Assembly: GCF_000003815.2 (NCBI RefSeq)
Contig: NC_049996.1
Span: forward strand, 15,916,407-15,980,406
Source of the DNA: Branchiostoma floridae
Taxonomy: Eukaryota; Chordata; Leptocardii; Amphioxiformes; Branchiostomatidae
Length of the DNA: 64,000 bases
Direction of reading: 5' to 3'
This document shows, in pieces, positions 23,411 to 34,808 of this stretch (position 1 is its first letter; each line of letters opens with the position of its first letter). A program made the position numbers and the translations under genes. The notes below the pieces were generated by a model that made no database searches, was not told the DNA's origin, and was given only the letters and a program-made list of their open reading frames with translations.

Positions 23411-24157
23411 CTTGTTCACTATCCTTAAACTACCACTTATGACACTACCTGTCAACTGAGTATATCCATCATATCTAAACAATTACATTACACCCTGGTA
23501 GAACCATAGAGTTATCATAATTTGACCACAGTACAACTCAAATCCCACTTGAGAATGGAGCGCACCACTTGTGGTGTGTGTGGGGGGGAGGGAATTATAT
23601 CGATTTATTTTACATGTAACTATTACGTCACCTAGTATTTTCACCCATATTCTGTCTACAAAAGTATACTTAGTAATATTTTCCTATCAAGATCTAACTC
23701 AATGCGTTGGGCTTGTATACGTTTGTGTATGTTTGTATACATATATATTAATAATAAAAAGAGAGATTGACAGGCAGGCAACTGCGACGGTACATGTACA
23801 GTGGTACAGTCCAAAGTTGATCGGCTAGTTTGGACTGAACCATCCATCGATAGGGGTGGATGTAATGAGTGAATTCCTATTTTTTAGCAAAATTAGTAAT
23901 CTCTGCCATTTCATCTTGATCATGTAAAGTTTTAAATCTTTTTGATTAAAGGATAAGGAAGGATTGAATTGGGACTAGGAAAGATGTCGGTTTTGTTGTC
24001 TCCCTTTCCCTATCTAAGCAGTACTGTGTGAAAAGACCAGTTTTGCAAGTTTGTTGGGAGCTCTGATGTAGGTAAGTTGTCTGCTTTCCGTGGGGGAGAT
24101 CGGGCGGTTTTCCCTACATACATGCGCTATGTATAATTGACACGGCCTTGTCTGCAT

Positions 24158-24569
24158 TAGCCTGGTTACCAAACCCCAGCCCGATCTCAAGTATCTATCG
24201 TGCAGGGGTCTGGCCGGATGGCATAGGCCGGGTTCTCAATTTTGCACCTTATAGTGGGCAAAAAACTCCACCAATAGAACAACACAGGATCAGCGGTAGG
24301 TAATTACACCCCTGCCATGATTGGTTAATGACCTCAACTGTAATTTTGGAATCCATAACAGTGGCCACCAAATACCTGATTCGCTACTGTGATAGCCTGC
24401 TGACCAACTGTGGTGTGTTGTAGCTGGCTACCTGTGGTGTTAGAGTAGTGGTCGTAAATCCTAGGTTCTCCTCCCTCTGATCAAGGGCCTTCGAGAATCT
24501 TTCTACAGCCATCCTGCCAGACCCCAATACAAAAGATATTTTTGAGGTTGGGGTATGGTTTCCAGGCTA
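24158..24569. mobile_element. TAGCCTGG-family MITE, 9-bp target duplication
   Basis: Starts TAGCCTGGTTACCAAACCCC and ends GGGGTATGGTTTCCAGGCTA, about 412 bp. Flanks are TGTCTGCAT (left) and TGTCCGCAT (right), a 9-bp duplication with one mismatch. Non-coding. Confidence 0.75.
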
Positions 24570-25067
24570 TGTCCGCATGAGCATTGAGATAGTCCCGTCT
24601 CTGCAGCACTGCATCATTCTGTTACCCAGCGCAGCAGGGGAGAGGGACTTCCGGTTCAGTACCAAGGACAGTGCCTGTGCCCTCAAAATTTAGTGATGAT
24701 GTCATGTAATAAGATTTTTTGGTAAGGGATAGAGTATGAGAACCCATGCAGTAAAACAGCCACACAAGTGTCTCTATCCAGTTTTTATACAAAAGACAAG
24801 AATCTTTGATAATCAAACAACACGTTTATTATTGTAGCCCTCATGAACACAAATGATAACATTAACTTTGTACATTGCTTTGGAATTGTCAGGCAGTTCT
24901 TACGGCTCATGGACCTGACATCTTAAATGCCAACATCAAGTGAAAAGATTTGAATAAGAATCCACAACAAACTACAAGAAATTGCATACAGAACAACAGT
25001 AAAACGATGAAAGGAATATGTCTATGCAGGTTAGACATTTAGTTAATAAGATACACAAGTTACTAGT

Positions 25068-25235
25068 TACTCATCCAAGCAGTTGATAAAATATTGAAAT
25101 GGTGAGACGTTTCAGACAATATATCCGCTGTCTTTCGTCGCTGAGTGTTTGAGTGTCATAGTCCAGTCACGCGAAAAACAAGAAATGCTGTCTGGAACGT
25201 CTGACCGTTTCCAAATTTCATCCAGTTGTTTGAGT
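25068..25235. mobile_element. Inverted pair containing GAAACGT modules
   Basis: The block CTCATCCAAGCAGTTGATAA...GAGACGTTTC is repeated inverted as GGAACGTCTGACCGTTTCC...CATCCAGTTG. On the minus strand it reads GACGAAAGACA, loop, TGTCTGAAACGTC, the same arrangement as at 12313 and 33571. Confidence 0.5.
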
Positions 25236-25825
25236 ATCTGTTGCCTTGCAGATGAAACTAATGTTTCTGACAATTCTGGTTTCATGCATTTTAACGAAAA
25301 TAGCACACGTCGCTTCGGATACATGATAGTGCAGTACTACATCGGGCCACTTTTTGAATTATATACACGGTGACAACTAGTATTCTATACCCTAAAGACG
25401 AGAAAAACACTACTTTAAAACAATACATCAGGCTTGTTGCAATTTGACGTCTAAAACAACGTGTAAAGTTGCTAAAATGAAACAGTTTTAGAGACTGATA
25501 TACTATAAGACATAGTTAACCACATGTAGACATGGAACTGGAATGTTCACTACACTGTACTTTAGTATATGTACATAATGTTTAATTATTAAGTCAAATA
25601 TGGAGCGTCAAAGATTGAATGTTAGCAAAAATCAATGTACAATCTAAACATTTTTCTACAGTTTCGAATGCGTATACCATTTCCTGTGTGTATACTACAA
25701 GTTGTGTTGCTTATACCATGTTCCGCCAACATGTCTTTGACTACAATAAATCAAAAGCAACTGAACTTCTCCAGTTTGTGCCAAACTTCCAGCGACTTTT
25801 CAGTGCCCATAAGAAGTACAGAACG

Positions 25826-26086
25826 CTTCGAATGAGCACGTCACCGGAACGTACTGCGCCTGCGCGAAAAGTATAGACATGCTAAACCCCCGGTTTACTA
25901 AAGGGCCGCATTTAAGAAAGTACGTGCGTATATAAGGGTAAAACTCCGTGTACGTTTTACACGAAACCATCTCTCTAACATATACTGTGCAACAAGCGGG
26001 ATTTTAATGCAACGTTGACCAAACCAAGCCCCAAACTACCAGGGTTTGCGCAGGCGCAGTACGTTCCGATGACGTGCTCTTCGAAT
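25826..26086. mobile_element. Spaced inverted repeat with about 38-bp arms
   Basis: TTCGAATGAGCACGTCACCG continuing to CTGCGCCTGCGC (25827-25866) is mirrored at 26048-26085. The GC-rich core GCGCAGGCGCAG resembles an NRF-1-type site, so a promoter role is possible, but a MITE is simpler. Confidence 0.5.
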
Positions 26087-26295
26087 GTAGTCTCTACCAG
26101 ACTGACTACGCTGGCTGTTATAGGGAGAATAATTTACCAGGGGTGTTCTGCTACCAGGGGAGTTGGCAGGCAGCGCAGAGGGGGAGTGCTAGCATTGCCA
26201 TTTTTTCAATTTTTAGATACAAATTATACGGTCCTCGTTGCCCCGTAGGAATGCTAGGTAGGGGAGGAGCAAGGGCCAGTCATTAGACGAGGCAC

Positions 26296-26493
26296 TTAGA
26301 CCTACGTCACTTTTCCAAATCGGGGCCCAGCCGGGGAGCTTTCGGGAACAAAAAAGTATATATCTACACAAGACACTACCCTACAGAATACTCGTCGGCA
26401 TTTTATGTATATATTTAACCTATACATTTCTATTTTTCGTTTCTTAAAACATCCCGGCCGGGCCCCGGTTTGGAAATGTGACGTTAGCCTAAA
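26296..26493. mobile_element. GC-rich-ended palindromic element, copy 1
   Basis: Left end GACGTCACTTTTCCAAATCG then GGGCCCAGCCGGGG mirrors the right end CCCGGCCGGGCCCCGG then TTTGGAAATGTGACG. AT-rich interior. A relative lies at 27153-27365. Confidence 0.65.
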
Positions 26494-26497
26494 GCTA

Positions 26498-26826
26498 GGG
26501 GCACAACCCGCCGTACTTGCAAGTGCGTGCTGTCTACGTGCCAAAACGTGGACAATCTTTTGGTATTCGTAAGTGGTAAGTACCGTCTCCGTACGAACAC
26601 GTGGCGATTCCCAAGGATTTGGGAGCACGCAGACATGCCGTAGACATTTAAGTGCATGCAGAACTTTCTCTGCGTTCGGGCTGCGGATTCGCGATCGCCC
26701 TCCGTACGTGCCAGCACGGGCGACGCACCTGCCATGTACAGACTGAACGTTTTCAGGAATACGTGGCGGACGTGGCCTCCACAAAAAAACGTACGGACAA
26801 ATTGCACGTACGGCGGGTTGTGCCCC
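26498..26826. mobile_element. GGGCACAACCCG-family MITE, copy 1
   Basis: Starts GGGGCACAACCCGCCGTAC and ends GTACGGCGGGTTGTGCCCC, about 329 bp. Shares interior blocks (GGCCACGTCCGCCACGTATT on one strand, GTACGAACTCGT-like) with the copy at 40388-40645. Confidence 0.8.
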
Positions 26827-26857
26827 AGGCTTAAGGCAGGTAGGCGGTATTTCAGCG

Positions 26858-27022
26858 TGCTAAATTTAATTAATTCATCTGAATTTCCACATGCAGCGGC
26901 GCGACCACCTGTTGGCTCTCCCCAAACGTGGACGCGCGAGTCCGCTTCGTCACCGTTTCTAGCGGCTTCATGTTGGCTGCTTTCAGCCCGCTCGATATGT
27001 TCGCCTTTTCTTTACGGGCAAT
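26858..27022 (-). pseudogene. Duplicated C-terminal tail of the neighbouring GPCR gene
   Basis: The minus strand encodes RKEKANISSGLKAANMKPLE continuing to EIQMN and a stop at 26870-26872. It matches the last 45 or so codons of the GPCR (27393-27530) with about five changes and an intact stop. Homology ends where the receptor's cytoplasmic helix begins, so this is a fragment, not a second receptor. Confidence 0.8.
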
Positions 27023-27152
27023 TTTGGGGCACTTTTGGGTGTGACTCTTACGTGGCCACGTGGGACACCTTGCGGTCCCTGGGGGTATTTTTGGGCCCGG
27101 CCGGGCACCGGGTTGAATTTAAGTCAGACTTAAAATGAACCCGGGACCGTGT

Positions 27153-27365
27153 AAGGCTTAGGTCACATTTCAAAAACGGGGCCCGGCCGGGATGTTTTAA
27201 GATGAAAGACCTCTGAAAATTACAATGTATATCTAGAAATACACACAAATCATACCCATGAATCTTATTTTGGTATTTTGTGTATTTTGATGTCTTTTAT
27301 ATCATTCTTTTCTCTCCCGAAAGCTGCCCAACCGGGCTTCGGCTTGGAAATAAGCCTAAGCCAAG
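27153..27365. mobile_element. GC-rich-ended palindromic element, copy 2
   Basis: Left end GGCTTAGGTCACATTTC then CGGGGCCCGGCCGGG mirrors the right end CCCAACCGGGCTTCGGCTTG then GAAATAAGCCTAAGCC. It abuts the GPCR stop at 27393, so it probably lies in the 3' UTR. Confidence 0.6.
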
Positions 27366-27392
27366 GGCAGGACTTCAGTTTGCTAAATTTAG

Positions 27393-30324
27393 TTAATTCA
27401 GCTGAATTTCCACATGCAGCGGCGCGACCACCTGTTGGCTCTCCCCAAACGTGGACGCCCGGGTTCGCTTCGTCACCGTTTCTAACGGCTTGATGTTAGC
27501 CGCTTTCAACCCGCTCGCGATGTTCGCCTTCCCCTTGCGACAACAGGACAACCGCTCGCGAAACCTCTGGCTCATCAGAGCGTACAGAAACGGGTTGACT
27601 GCGGAGTTAGCGTGAGCGATCAGGGTGAAGATCCTGTGCGCATAGGCGCCGTAAGCGTCACCCTCAAGCTTATAACTCAAACGGAGGAGCATGCTCACGA
27701 AGTACGGGGCCCAGCAGATCACGAACACGAAGATGAATAAGATCAGAACGCGGACTACGCGCTTGGTGTTGACGTTACGCAGTCGCGCGCTGCTGTGGTC
27801 ACCTGCGGGTTTCCAGAACCACAGGTGTACCGCCACCCTGCCGTATAACACGCCCATGATAACTACAGGCAAACAGAACAGCATGAGGAACAGGCACAGC
27901 GTGTACGCTCTCTCGGCTTCGGGAGAAGCCCACTCCTCCTCACACCGCAGAAAGCTGAACTTGATCGTGAAGTTGAAGTAGTCGCAGTGCTCGTGTGTGC
28001 AATTGGGGTCTCCAGCCGACTTTTCCTCCACTGTGGTCCTAACGCCGAGGTACAGGAGCATAGGGATGTACACTAGGCACGCCACGGCCCAGATCAGCGT
28101 CACGGCCACTGTCAGGCGCGGCCTGGAGAGGTAGCGCTGAGCCGCTAGGGGGCGCAGGATGGCGAGGTACCGCTCGGCTGAGATGGCCGTGAGAGACAGC
28201 ACGCTGGCCGTCACGGACAGGCCCTTGATGTACTGTGGTAACTGGGGGATGGATGGATGAATGAGTGAGTGAACGAACGAATGAATGAGTCGGGGAATTA
28301 ATGAATGAATGAAAAAATAAACGAGCAATTAACCGGTGAATGTTTACAGTAACGAATAAATTGATGAATGAATGAACGAACAAATGAATGAGTGAGTGAG
28401 TGAGTGAATGAATGAATGAATGAAAAATGGATGGCATTAATGAGTTAATGAATGGGTGAATGAATGAACGAACGAACGAATGAATGGAATCAGTATGGAT
28501 GAATGAGTGAACAAATAAAAAACGGAGTGAATGAATGAATGAATGAATGAATGGAAGTAATGAGAACGGGTGAACGAACAAATGAATGAATGAACGAGTG
28601 AATGGATGAGTCAGTGAATAANNNNNNNNNNNNNNNNNNNNNNNNNNNNNNNNNNNNNNNNNNNNNNNNNNNNNNNNNNNNNNNNNNNNNNNNNNNNNNN
28701 NNNNNNNNNNNNNNNNNNNNNATAAATGACTGAATGTATGAGTGAATGCATGAACGAATGAATGAATGAATGCATGAATGAATTAAAGTAAAACGAAAAA
28801 CTAGCATTACCTTGCACAGCACATCTCCGTACTCCCACTCAAAACTGTTGATCGCCCAGAGGATGTGATAGGGTACACTGAGTAACGTGATGAGCAGGTC
28901 ACTCACCGACAGGGACACCAGAAACATGTTCGTCACGGTCCGCATGGTCCGGTCGAACAGCACGGTGTAGATTACCAGTGTGTTACCTGCCATAAAAATC
29001 AAAATTGGCTGTCACCTAGTCTGTGTAACACAAACTCCGCTGTCCAGGGCTGTAACTGGCCCCAGAGGGCCGGCGGATGTTTGGCGGGCTGCTATAAGCG
29101 AGATTTAATCAGGCTAGCTGTCACAAATTAAGCATAGAAACCGGAAGATTCCCCAAAAAATCCTATCGACCAGAGGGTTTGTCCATTCTGTCTAGAGCTA
29201 ATTGAAGACGAATATCACTTTTTGATTATTCGTCCCAAATATTTTGTTATACGCAATTCACTGCACACAATGCTATCATCTTACATACCGGGATTTACCT
29301 CAATGGACTTAGATAGTGAATTTAGATAGATTAAGACATGTGACAAACACTGCGTGGTATACATAGGAATATATATTTAAGAATGTATAGACGCTAGAAA
29401 TCCCTCCAATGATTGTAAAAGACCATTTTCATCCCATACTATGTACCCCTGTATTAAGTAGATTAGCCTTGTAGAACTGTAGATGTCATGCTTTGTACCT
29501 TGTACAATTGTTGCGCAAATACAAGTATAATTTTACTTATCAGAGAGGTGACCAGAATAACCACATACAGCACCACCAATGTATATCAGTAGTATGTTCA
29601 AAGAAATACAGGCGATATGTATGTATACCATTTCTTTACGTTTGGGACCGCATTTTTGCAGCGACACCTATGCTGCAGTGCGTAACAAAATTTGTCACAA
29701 ACAAAAGCAAAAACAAGCCGCTAGGGGGCCCGAACCTAAACCACTTACTCTCGGCATCAAGAGCTGTCTAACACTCAACAATCATAGCCACGGCATGTTC
29801 AGAACTCGAGATATCAAACCAGGAAGTTCCGCTGCAGTAACGTAACAGGCTGCTATGGGGCCCAAAATCTAATCGTTTCGGGTCTCGTCAAGACCTACCC
29901 ACATACCGAATATCTTGGTGTTCTTGAGTTATGCTGGTCTTCTACATACATACTTGCTTGCTTACTGCTTAAGTCGAGTCCATCCAGTCTCGAGCTGTGA
30001 TGGCAAACCATGCATCCCTGTCGATCATTGCTCGCTGTATGTTGTCTACATACATACATGTACATACAAACATACAAACGCTACCCAAAATATAACCTTC
30101 TTGGTGATGGTAAAAATAGTATTACCTATGAGAGAGGTGACCATGATAACCACGTACAGCACTACCACCGTATATCTGTAGGACGGGTCTGTGGGTGGGA
30201 TCTGCGATCGGAAGTACTGACAAGGAACCGGCGTTTGGACGATGAAGGAGTCCGGCCAGTCTTCTTTGGGCACGAGTTCCTTGTAGTAGGTGGTCGTGTC
30301 GTTGACTTCGTAGCAGTCGAACAT
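27393..30324 (-). CDS. Rhodopsin-class (class A) G-protein-coupled receptor, peptide-receptor-like
   Basis: Three coding exons: 30126-30324, 28811-28986 and 27393-28241, GT-AG, in phase, 407 aa. The ATG at 30322-30324 begins MFDCYEVNDTTTYY; its exon starts after a good acceptor at 30348, so a 5' UTR exon lies upstream. It should act at the plasma membrane and signal through a G protein. Seen in order: an extracellular N-terminus with an N-glycosylation site (NDTT), TM1 ending SLIGN across intron 1, TM2 (LVSLSVSDLLITLL), TM3 with ERY (ISAERYLAILRPL), an extracellular loop rich in Cys, TM6 with FVICWAPYF, TM7 with NSAVNPFLYALMSQRFRE, a CC pair for palmitoylation and a 40-residue tail. The MSQRFR and CWAPY forms are common in peptide receptors, but I cannot name the ligand. 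Intron 2 contains a long GAAT repeat and an assembly gap. Confidence 0.9.
28242..28795. repeat. GAAT/GAAC tetranucleotide repeat in GPCR intron 2, with gap
   Basis: Imperfect (GAAT)n, (GAGT)n and (GAAC)n fill the intron between exons 28811-28986 and 27393-28241. Bases 28622-28721 are N. The minus-strand frames through it (IHSFIHSF) are repeat artefacts. Confidence 0.95.
28622..28721. other. Assembly gap (100 N)
   Basis: Exactly 100 N, a usual placeholder length, inside a tetranucleotide repeat. True length unknown. Confidence 0.98.
29140..29530 (+). pseudogene. LINE 3' remnant in GPCR intron 1
   Basis: The plus strand reads, with frame shifts, GLSILSRA...EDEYHFLIIRPKYFV, like the Cys/His end of invertebrate LINE ORF2 (compare CQFCN..IEDEAHFLLDC at 47611-47930). 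The tail CTTTGTACCTTGTACAATTG recurs at 31738. Confidence 0.55.
29825..29975. repeat. Interspersed repeat (GTTCCGCTGCAGTA / CTTGAGTTATGC)
   Basis: Shared blocks: TTCCGCTGCAGTA, CCTACCCACATACC.AATAT and CTTGAGTTATGC. Related copies lie at 37375-37590, 43580-43870, 53215-53410 and near 63048. Origin unknown. Confidence 0.5.
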
Positions 30325-30384
30325 TTTGTAGCGGTGGCGAAACTTCGGCTGCGGCAAGAGAGAAAAGGTCTCGTTGTTGTGTCT

Positions 30385-30830
30385 AATGGCTCGACCAGCG
30401 GACACGGGATCGAGAGGTCAAGGGCTCGAATCCAGGAGTCCCTGGCCAGACATTGTGTCCTTGGGAGAAAGTAACCTGACTTCGGTTGGGGACGTAAAAG
30501 ACGATGGAAGGAGAGGGATGGGCTCTGCCTCCCAATACCGCGTCCTACAAACAACCTCAACTACGGCAGGAGACTCGGAAATGTCTCGTTGTGGGGTCTC
30601 GGGTTCGACTCCTGAAGTTCCTAGTCAGACGTTGTGTCCTTGGGAGAAAGTCACTTAACACGACGTTCCTCACTCCACACAGGTGTAAAAGTGGGTACCT
30701 GACTTTGGTTGGGGAGGTAAAAGGCTGTGGAAGGGGACGGTTGGGCTCCACCTTCCAATACAGTGCCCTAAACACGACACACTGCCCCTACGGCGCCAAA
30801 AAGGCTATGAGACCTTTCCTTTAGACTTAA
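30385..30830 (+). mobile_element. Two adjacent SINE copies, forward
   Basis: Each has a B-box-like block (GGGCTCGAATCCAGGAGTCC, then GGGTTCGACTCCTGAAGTTC), CATTGTGTCCTTGGGAGAAA or CGTTGTGTCCTTGGGAGAAA, and GACTT.GGTTGGGGA.GTAAA. Same family as 17785, 55935 and 57105. Confidence 0.65.
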
Positions 30831-30981
30831 CCCGTTCAGTAGAAGGCTGGAACTACTTGCTTCCATGCAACTAGTCGCGGTGTCCGTCTTGTATTCCTAT
30901 TGTCCAAGTCACAGCATATCCTATCCAAAATCTAATGTCCAGACGTCGCGTTTTTATCTAAATGGAAAGCGCCGTCGACCA

Positions 30982-30991
30982 CCCTTTTATA
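30982..30991 (-). promoter_or_regulatory. TATA-box candidate for the GPCR gene
   Basis: The minus strand reads TATAAAAGGG about 660 bp upstream of the ATG. The coding exon begins at an acceptor, so an upstream 5' UTR exon is expected and this box is suitably placed. No donor was identified, so the link is inference. Confidence 0.3.
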
Positions 30992-31724
30992 GTAAAGTAC
31001 GAATAACACAATAATCACTACATTACGTTCGTAGACATTCAAAATTCGTTGTTCCGGTACAGGACACGAGTTTTGGTTCCGTTGTTGACAAGTTTCATTC
31101 CACGTGTACTCCTGTACAAATACACTAACTCTTATCAATATACAGTTCAAATATTTTGATCGAGATTGTTAATTGGCTAATGCGACCGACGCACGCTTTA
31201 ATGCACTTGTGATGTCACGAATCAAGAGGTAAATTGACTCTTGGTCGCTGCGTCATTCGAACGATACATCAATATATGACGGCAATAATCAAGTTTTCTG
31301 ACCGTGTACTTACAGAAAAATAATAAAACCACCTACATAACGTTCCACTTCCAATGAGACTTTGAATAGCTGACCTTCACTACTTCAATAAGATGTCTCG
31401 AATGTCAAGGTCCGATTCTTCAACTGAAAATAAAGCCATGAAAGATTTTTTTCTGCCCCTTACGAACAAATCTAGTCGTGACGTTCGTCGAATGAAAAGC
31501 TGCTGTCAGTAGCCTAATATTATAGAGTAAACATTGACAAAGGAAAAGAGTTTAGAAACAAATGAAGCTGTTTTGCTCAGCTAAATTTTAGGCACGGTCG
31601 CAGTCGTCAAAGGCCGTTTTCTGTTATCATTATCCACGATCTTCGGGCGTATCGATGGAAGATCGGCCATATTTAAGATCGACAGAGGGTTGCGCGTATT
31701 TTTCACCTGAAAACCGTCCCTGTT

Positions 31725-31785
31725 ACATAGGCCATACTTTGTACCTTGTACAATTGTTGTGCAATAAAGTTATTATCATAAGCGA
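31725..31785 (+). repeat. LINE tail fragment
   Basis: ATACTTTGTACCTTGTACAA then TTGTTGTGCAATAAAG repeats the tail at 29493-29525. Confidence 0.5.
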
Positions 31786-31841
31786 GGCTCGGGTGATTGC
31801 CGCAGAATCGTCGTCCGATCGATTTTCATGTCACAGGGGAA

Positions 31842-32057
31842 TAAGGGCGCGGTCACATAGGTCGTGCGATCGTCGTACGATCGCTAATTTCGGGCATTTT
31901 TGAAGGACAAAAATGTACGTCTCCTGCAAAGTTCAACTGTCTTGGAACGAAAAATGCTGTTTTGGATCTATGTCGGTGGTTGGTTTTGTCATAGCCTGCT
32001 TGAAAATCTTACCGCATCAAAATCGTACGACGATCGCACGACCTATGTGAGCGGGCA
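31842..32057. mobile_element. GTCACATAGGTCGTGCGATCG-type MITE
   Basis: Left GCGGTCACATAGGTCGTGCG mirrors right CGCACGACCTATGTGAGCGG. Subterminal CGTACGA repeats. Degenerate relatives at 50090-50400 and 58690-59300 share GTCGTACGA and TGGTTGGTTCTGTCA-like blocks. Confidence 0.7.
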
Positions 32058-32059
32058 CA

Positions 32060-33520
32060 GTTGTCACAAGAACGCCATCGGCCGTACGATCGCATAATGT
32101 CACAGACATTCGCAGATCGCGTAATGACACCACGCGGAAACATTGACAAGCTACTTCAGTAAGGGGTCAGCTAGCCTTTGTCTACCAAAACAACATGCCC
32201 TGGCTACCCGTAACGACAGACATTGCGATCAAACCGTTTAAGTACTCCGTCGGCAATCGTCTTCCACATGGCCGTAGTACATGAATTGTATGGATAATGT
32301 CAGCGCGCGCATGATTTTTTCCTGATTTCCAACAAAACAAACAAATTTCGTTCCCTCCGTCGATGGTCAATATAAGAAGAAAATACCAATGGAAAATGTT
32401 GTGTGGAAGTCTGTTACACCAACACCGCTGTCCAGGACTGTAACTTGTCCCTCCACGCTAGAGGGCGGTCGCTATAAGCGAGATTTAATCAGGCTAGTTG
32501 CGAGGTAGCCTTGAGTGTGGTTGTGGAAGCGACACTAGGGCGCGATAGCCTTGATTTTTGTAATCGCCGACTTGATGAATAATATAGGCTACCACGCTAG
32601 TCTCACTTTGTGTACTTTAGATACAGGAATTATGACATTTTGGCTGTAATACCATATTTCGTTACCTCAATTCTTGCTGCAATGTTTATGGTCTCTTTTT
32701 TTGGAAATTAGGCATGTCAAATTATTTTGCCATTTTTTCGTACACTCGCATTAGATTTGGAATGTACAGAGGATGTCATCCATAAAATGTACTTAATTTG
32801 GCCCAAATAGAGAGTAATAGAGCCGTGTATGGTGATATAGTGGTCCATTAAGGAAAGTGGACACAATTAACAACACGGAAGGTCGGATATTGAAGCGTAA
32901 TTCATTTTAATGAAAACAAATAGCAACGTAAGTATCATGTCGACTACTTTGTATATCACTGCACATATGTGATTCTTGTATGATTCAATATCTTATTCTC
33001 ATTACGTATAATACGATGTAAAATTATGAATACAGTATGGCTGAATAGCAATGGCCGTGTTACCCATATCTGTATGGCCAGTATAACCACCCCTTGGCGC
33101 AACACACCAGCTTCGCGGGTACGCAGCGCGGTAGCAGCTTGTTATTATTTTTAATTGCAACGTATGTTACACTGAACGGCCTGTCACATCTAATTTTTGC
33201 TATTGATATTGTCTAAAGCTATCTAGCGAGGTTGTTCCTACAATATTTGATGGCAACGAATTCGAGTCTACAATAATTCTAGGGAAGGAACTGAATCTTG
33301 AACATACATTTTCCTAGCAGCATTCGTTTTGTTTTACTAACTTAAGCTAATCGCAGTTTAGCTGGTTTAAATTTCTACCACACAGAAATAAATCCTTGTA
33401 CCAAATCGTTGCATTCCATGATACATATTTAGAAGTTAACAACTACACGTAGATAGCTTGGATTAGCATAATAAGCAATACGTTTATTAAGGTTAGACAT
33501 CCAGGTAAACAATATTCAAA
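32060..33520. other. Spacer without recognised genes
   Basis: AT-rich. A short block GGCGGTCGCTATAAGCGAGA near 32464 recurs near 29085 (GGCTGCTATAAGCGAGATTTAATCAGGCTAG shared), marking another dispersed repeat. Nothing coding is seen. Confidence 0.4.
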
Positions 33521-33730
33521 TACAATTCAATCTCTACAATTGAATAAAAACGGAGATTTACTTCTGGACGTTTCGAGTGACATCCATCACTCTTCTTCTG
33601 CGTCACTAGAAGAATATTGATGGATGATTCAAGTTCTAGTGACGCTGAAGAAGAGAGATGGATGTCACTCGAAACGTCCGGAGGTAAATCTTCGTTTTAA
33701 TTTTGTATCCAGTTGTAGTGATTGAATGTA
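33521..33730. mobile_element. Near-perfect 210-bp hairpin with two GAAACGTC modules
   Basis: Arms of about 100 bp (33521-33622 and 33631-33730) are inverted copies. Each carries, on its own strand, CTGAAGA or its like, a 5-bp stem (GTGA/TCAC) and CGAAACGTC. The arrangement resembles two head-to-head hammerhead-like cores. Confidence 0.6.
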
Positions 33731-34447
33731 TCTGAATATGGATAAGCAATACACGCGAGTTTGCAATTTCACAAGTATCGTCAAACAGCAACCTCAACAA
33801 TGTGTCAAAATCTCAATAGCAATAAATCTCTATGCAATATATGCATGCATTGTAGCCGGTATGATTCCATACGGGAGCAACAAGATATCAAATATTAACT
33901 ACCATAGAATAAAAACAAGTCTATGGTTGCAACAAGGTCATAGTTGTAAAAATTTTACACTGGTACAAAGTATAGAATAGAGCAATTAAGTTAGCTGTTA
34001 AGTGATGATTGTTAATGAGGGATATATTGAAGAAGGTGTTGTTTTGTTTGAACTGAACATTTGCCACATGTAGTAAGAACTCAATGATGATGAAGGAACT
34101 TATACAATCAAACGTTTCGCTAGCATAAAATTTCAAAGTTAGAAAACTCTTATCAAGAAAGAAGATAAATTCCATTCACTTTTAACTTCTCAATCTTGAC
34201 TAATCGCATTCTTTCTTAACTTAACAGAAATAATTGAAAAATTCAAAACGTATGCCTCGTTTTCTAGGTCTAATGTAATATATTCCTAAGGTCTATTGCT
34301 AGTACCATTCTTGTTGTCTATCTTAACTGTTTAGCCGGCAGAGAAGTTTCTTTGGCCCTTCCCCGTGCCCTTGACCGCGGGGTCCGGTGCGTTCTGTGGC
34401 ACAAAATATAGTGACACGTTTAGCCCTATCTGATTGTATAGAGGTTT

Positions 34448-34808
34448 TTCCTTATTATCCTATACTGTTTAATTAGTAGAACCTTATTATCCTATACTGT
34501 TTAATTAGTAGAACCTTATTATCCTATATTGTTTAATTAGTAGAACCTTATTATCCTATATTGTTTAATTAGTAGAACCTTATTATCCTATATTGCTTAA
34601 TTAGTAGAACCTTATTATCCTATATTGTTTAATTAGAATTAGTAGAACCTTATTATCCTATATTGTTTAATTAGTAGAACCTTATTATCCTATATTGTTT
34701 AATTAGTAGAACCTTATTATCCTATACTGTTTGATTAGTAGAACCTTATTATCCTATATTGTTTAATTAGTAGAACCTTATTATCCTATACTGTTTGATT
34801 AGTAGAAT
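34448..34808. repeat. 32-bp minisatellite, about 11 copies
   Basis: Unit ACCTTATTATCCTATA(T/C)TGT then TTAATTAGTAGA. Copies differ at one or two sites, and one copy has a 9-bp insertion. The unit is too homogeneous and lacks unique spacers, so it is not a CRISPR array. Confidence 0.95.

Larger units (their letters stand above)
23411..26295. other. Intergenic spacer
   Basis: No exon is recognised. It holds the TAGCCTGG element (24158-24569), an inverted GAAACGT pair (25068-25235) and a spaced inverted repeat (25826-26086). The rest is AT-rich single-copy-looking DNA. Confidence 0.5.

Noticed and set aside
26302-27138. 160-aa frames on both strands
   Set aside because: They cross palindromic elements and the duplicated GPCR tail in wrong frames; no splice or homology support.
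28039-28581. Long minus-strand frames of His/Ser/Phe/Ile repeats
   Set aside because: They translate the GAAT microsatellite in the GPCR intron and part of the receptor exon out of frame.
30162-30560. 132-aa minus-strand frame, Pro/Arg/Ser-rich
   Set aside because: It is out of frame with the GPCR first coding exon and covers a SINE.
34448-34808. Regular repeat array resembling a CRISPR
   Set aside because: Units are contiguous with no unique spacers, and the DNA is eukaryotic.
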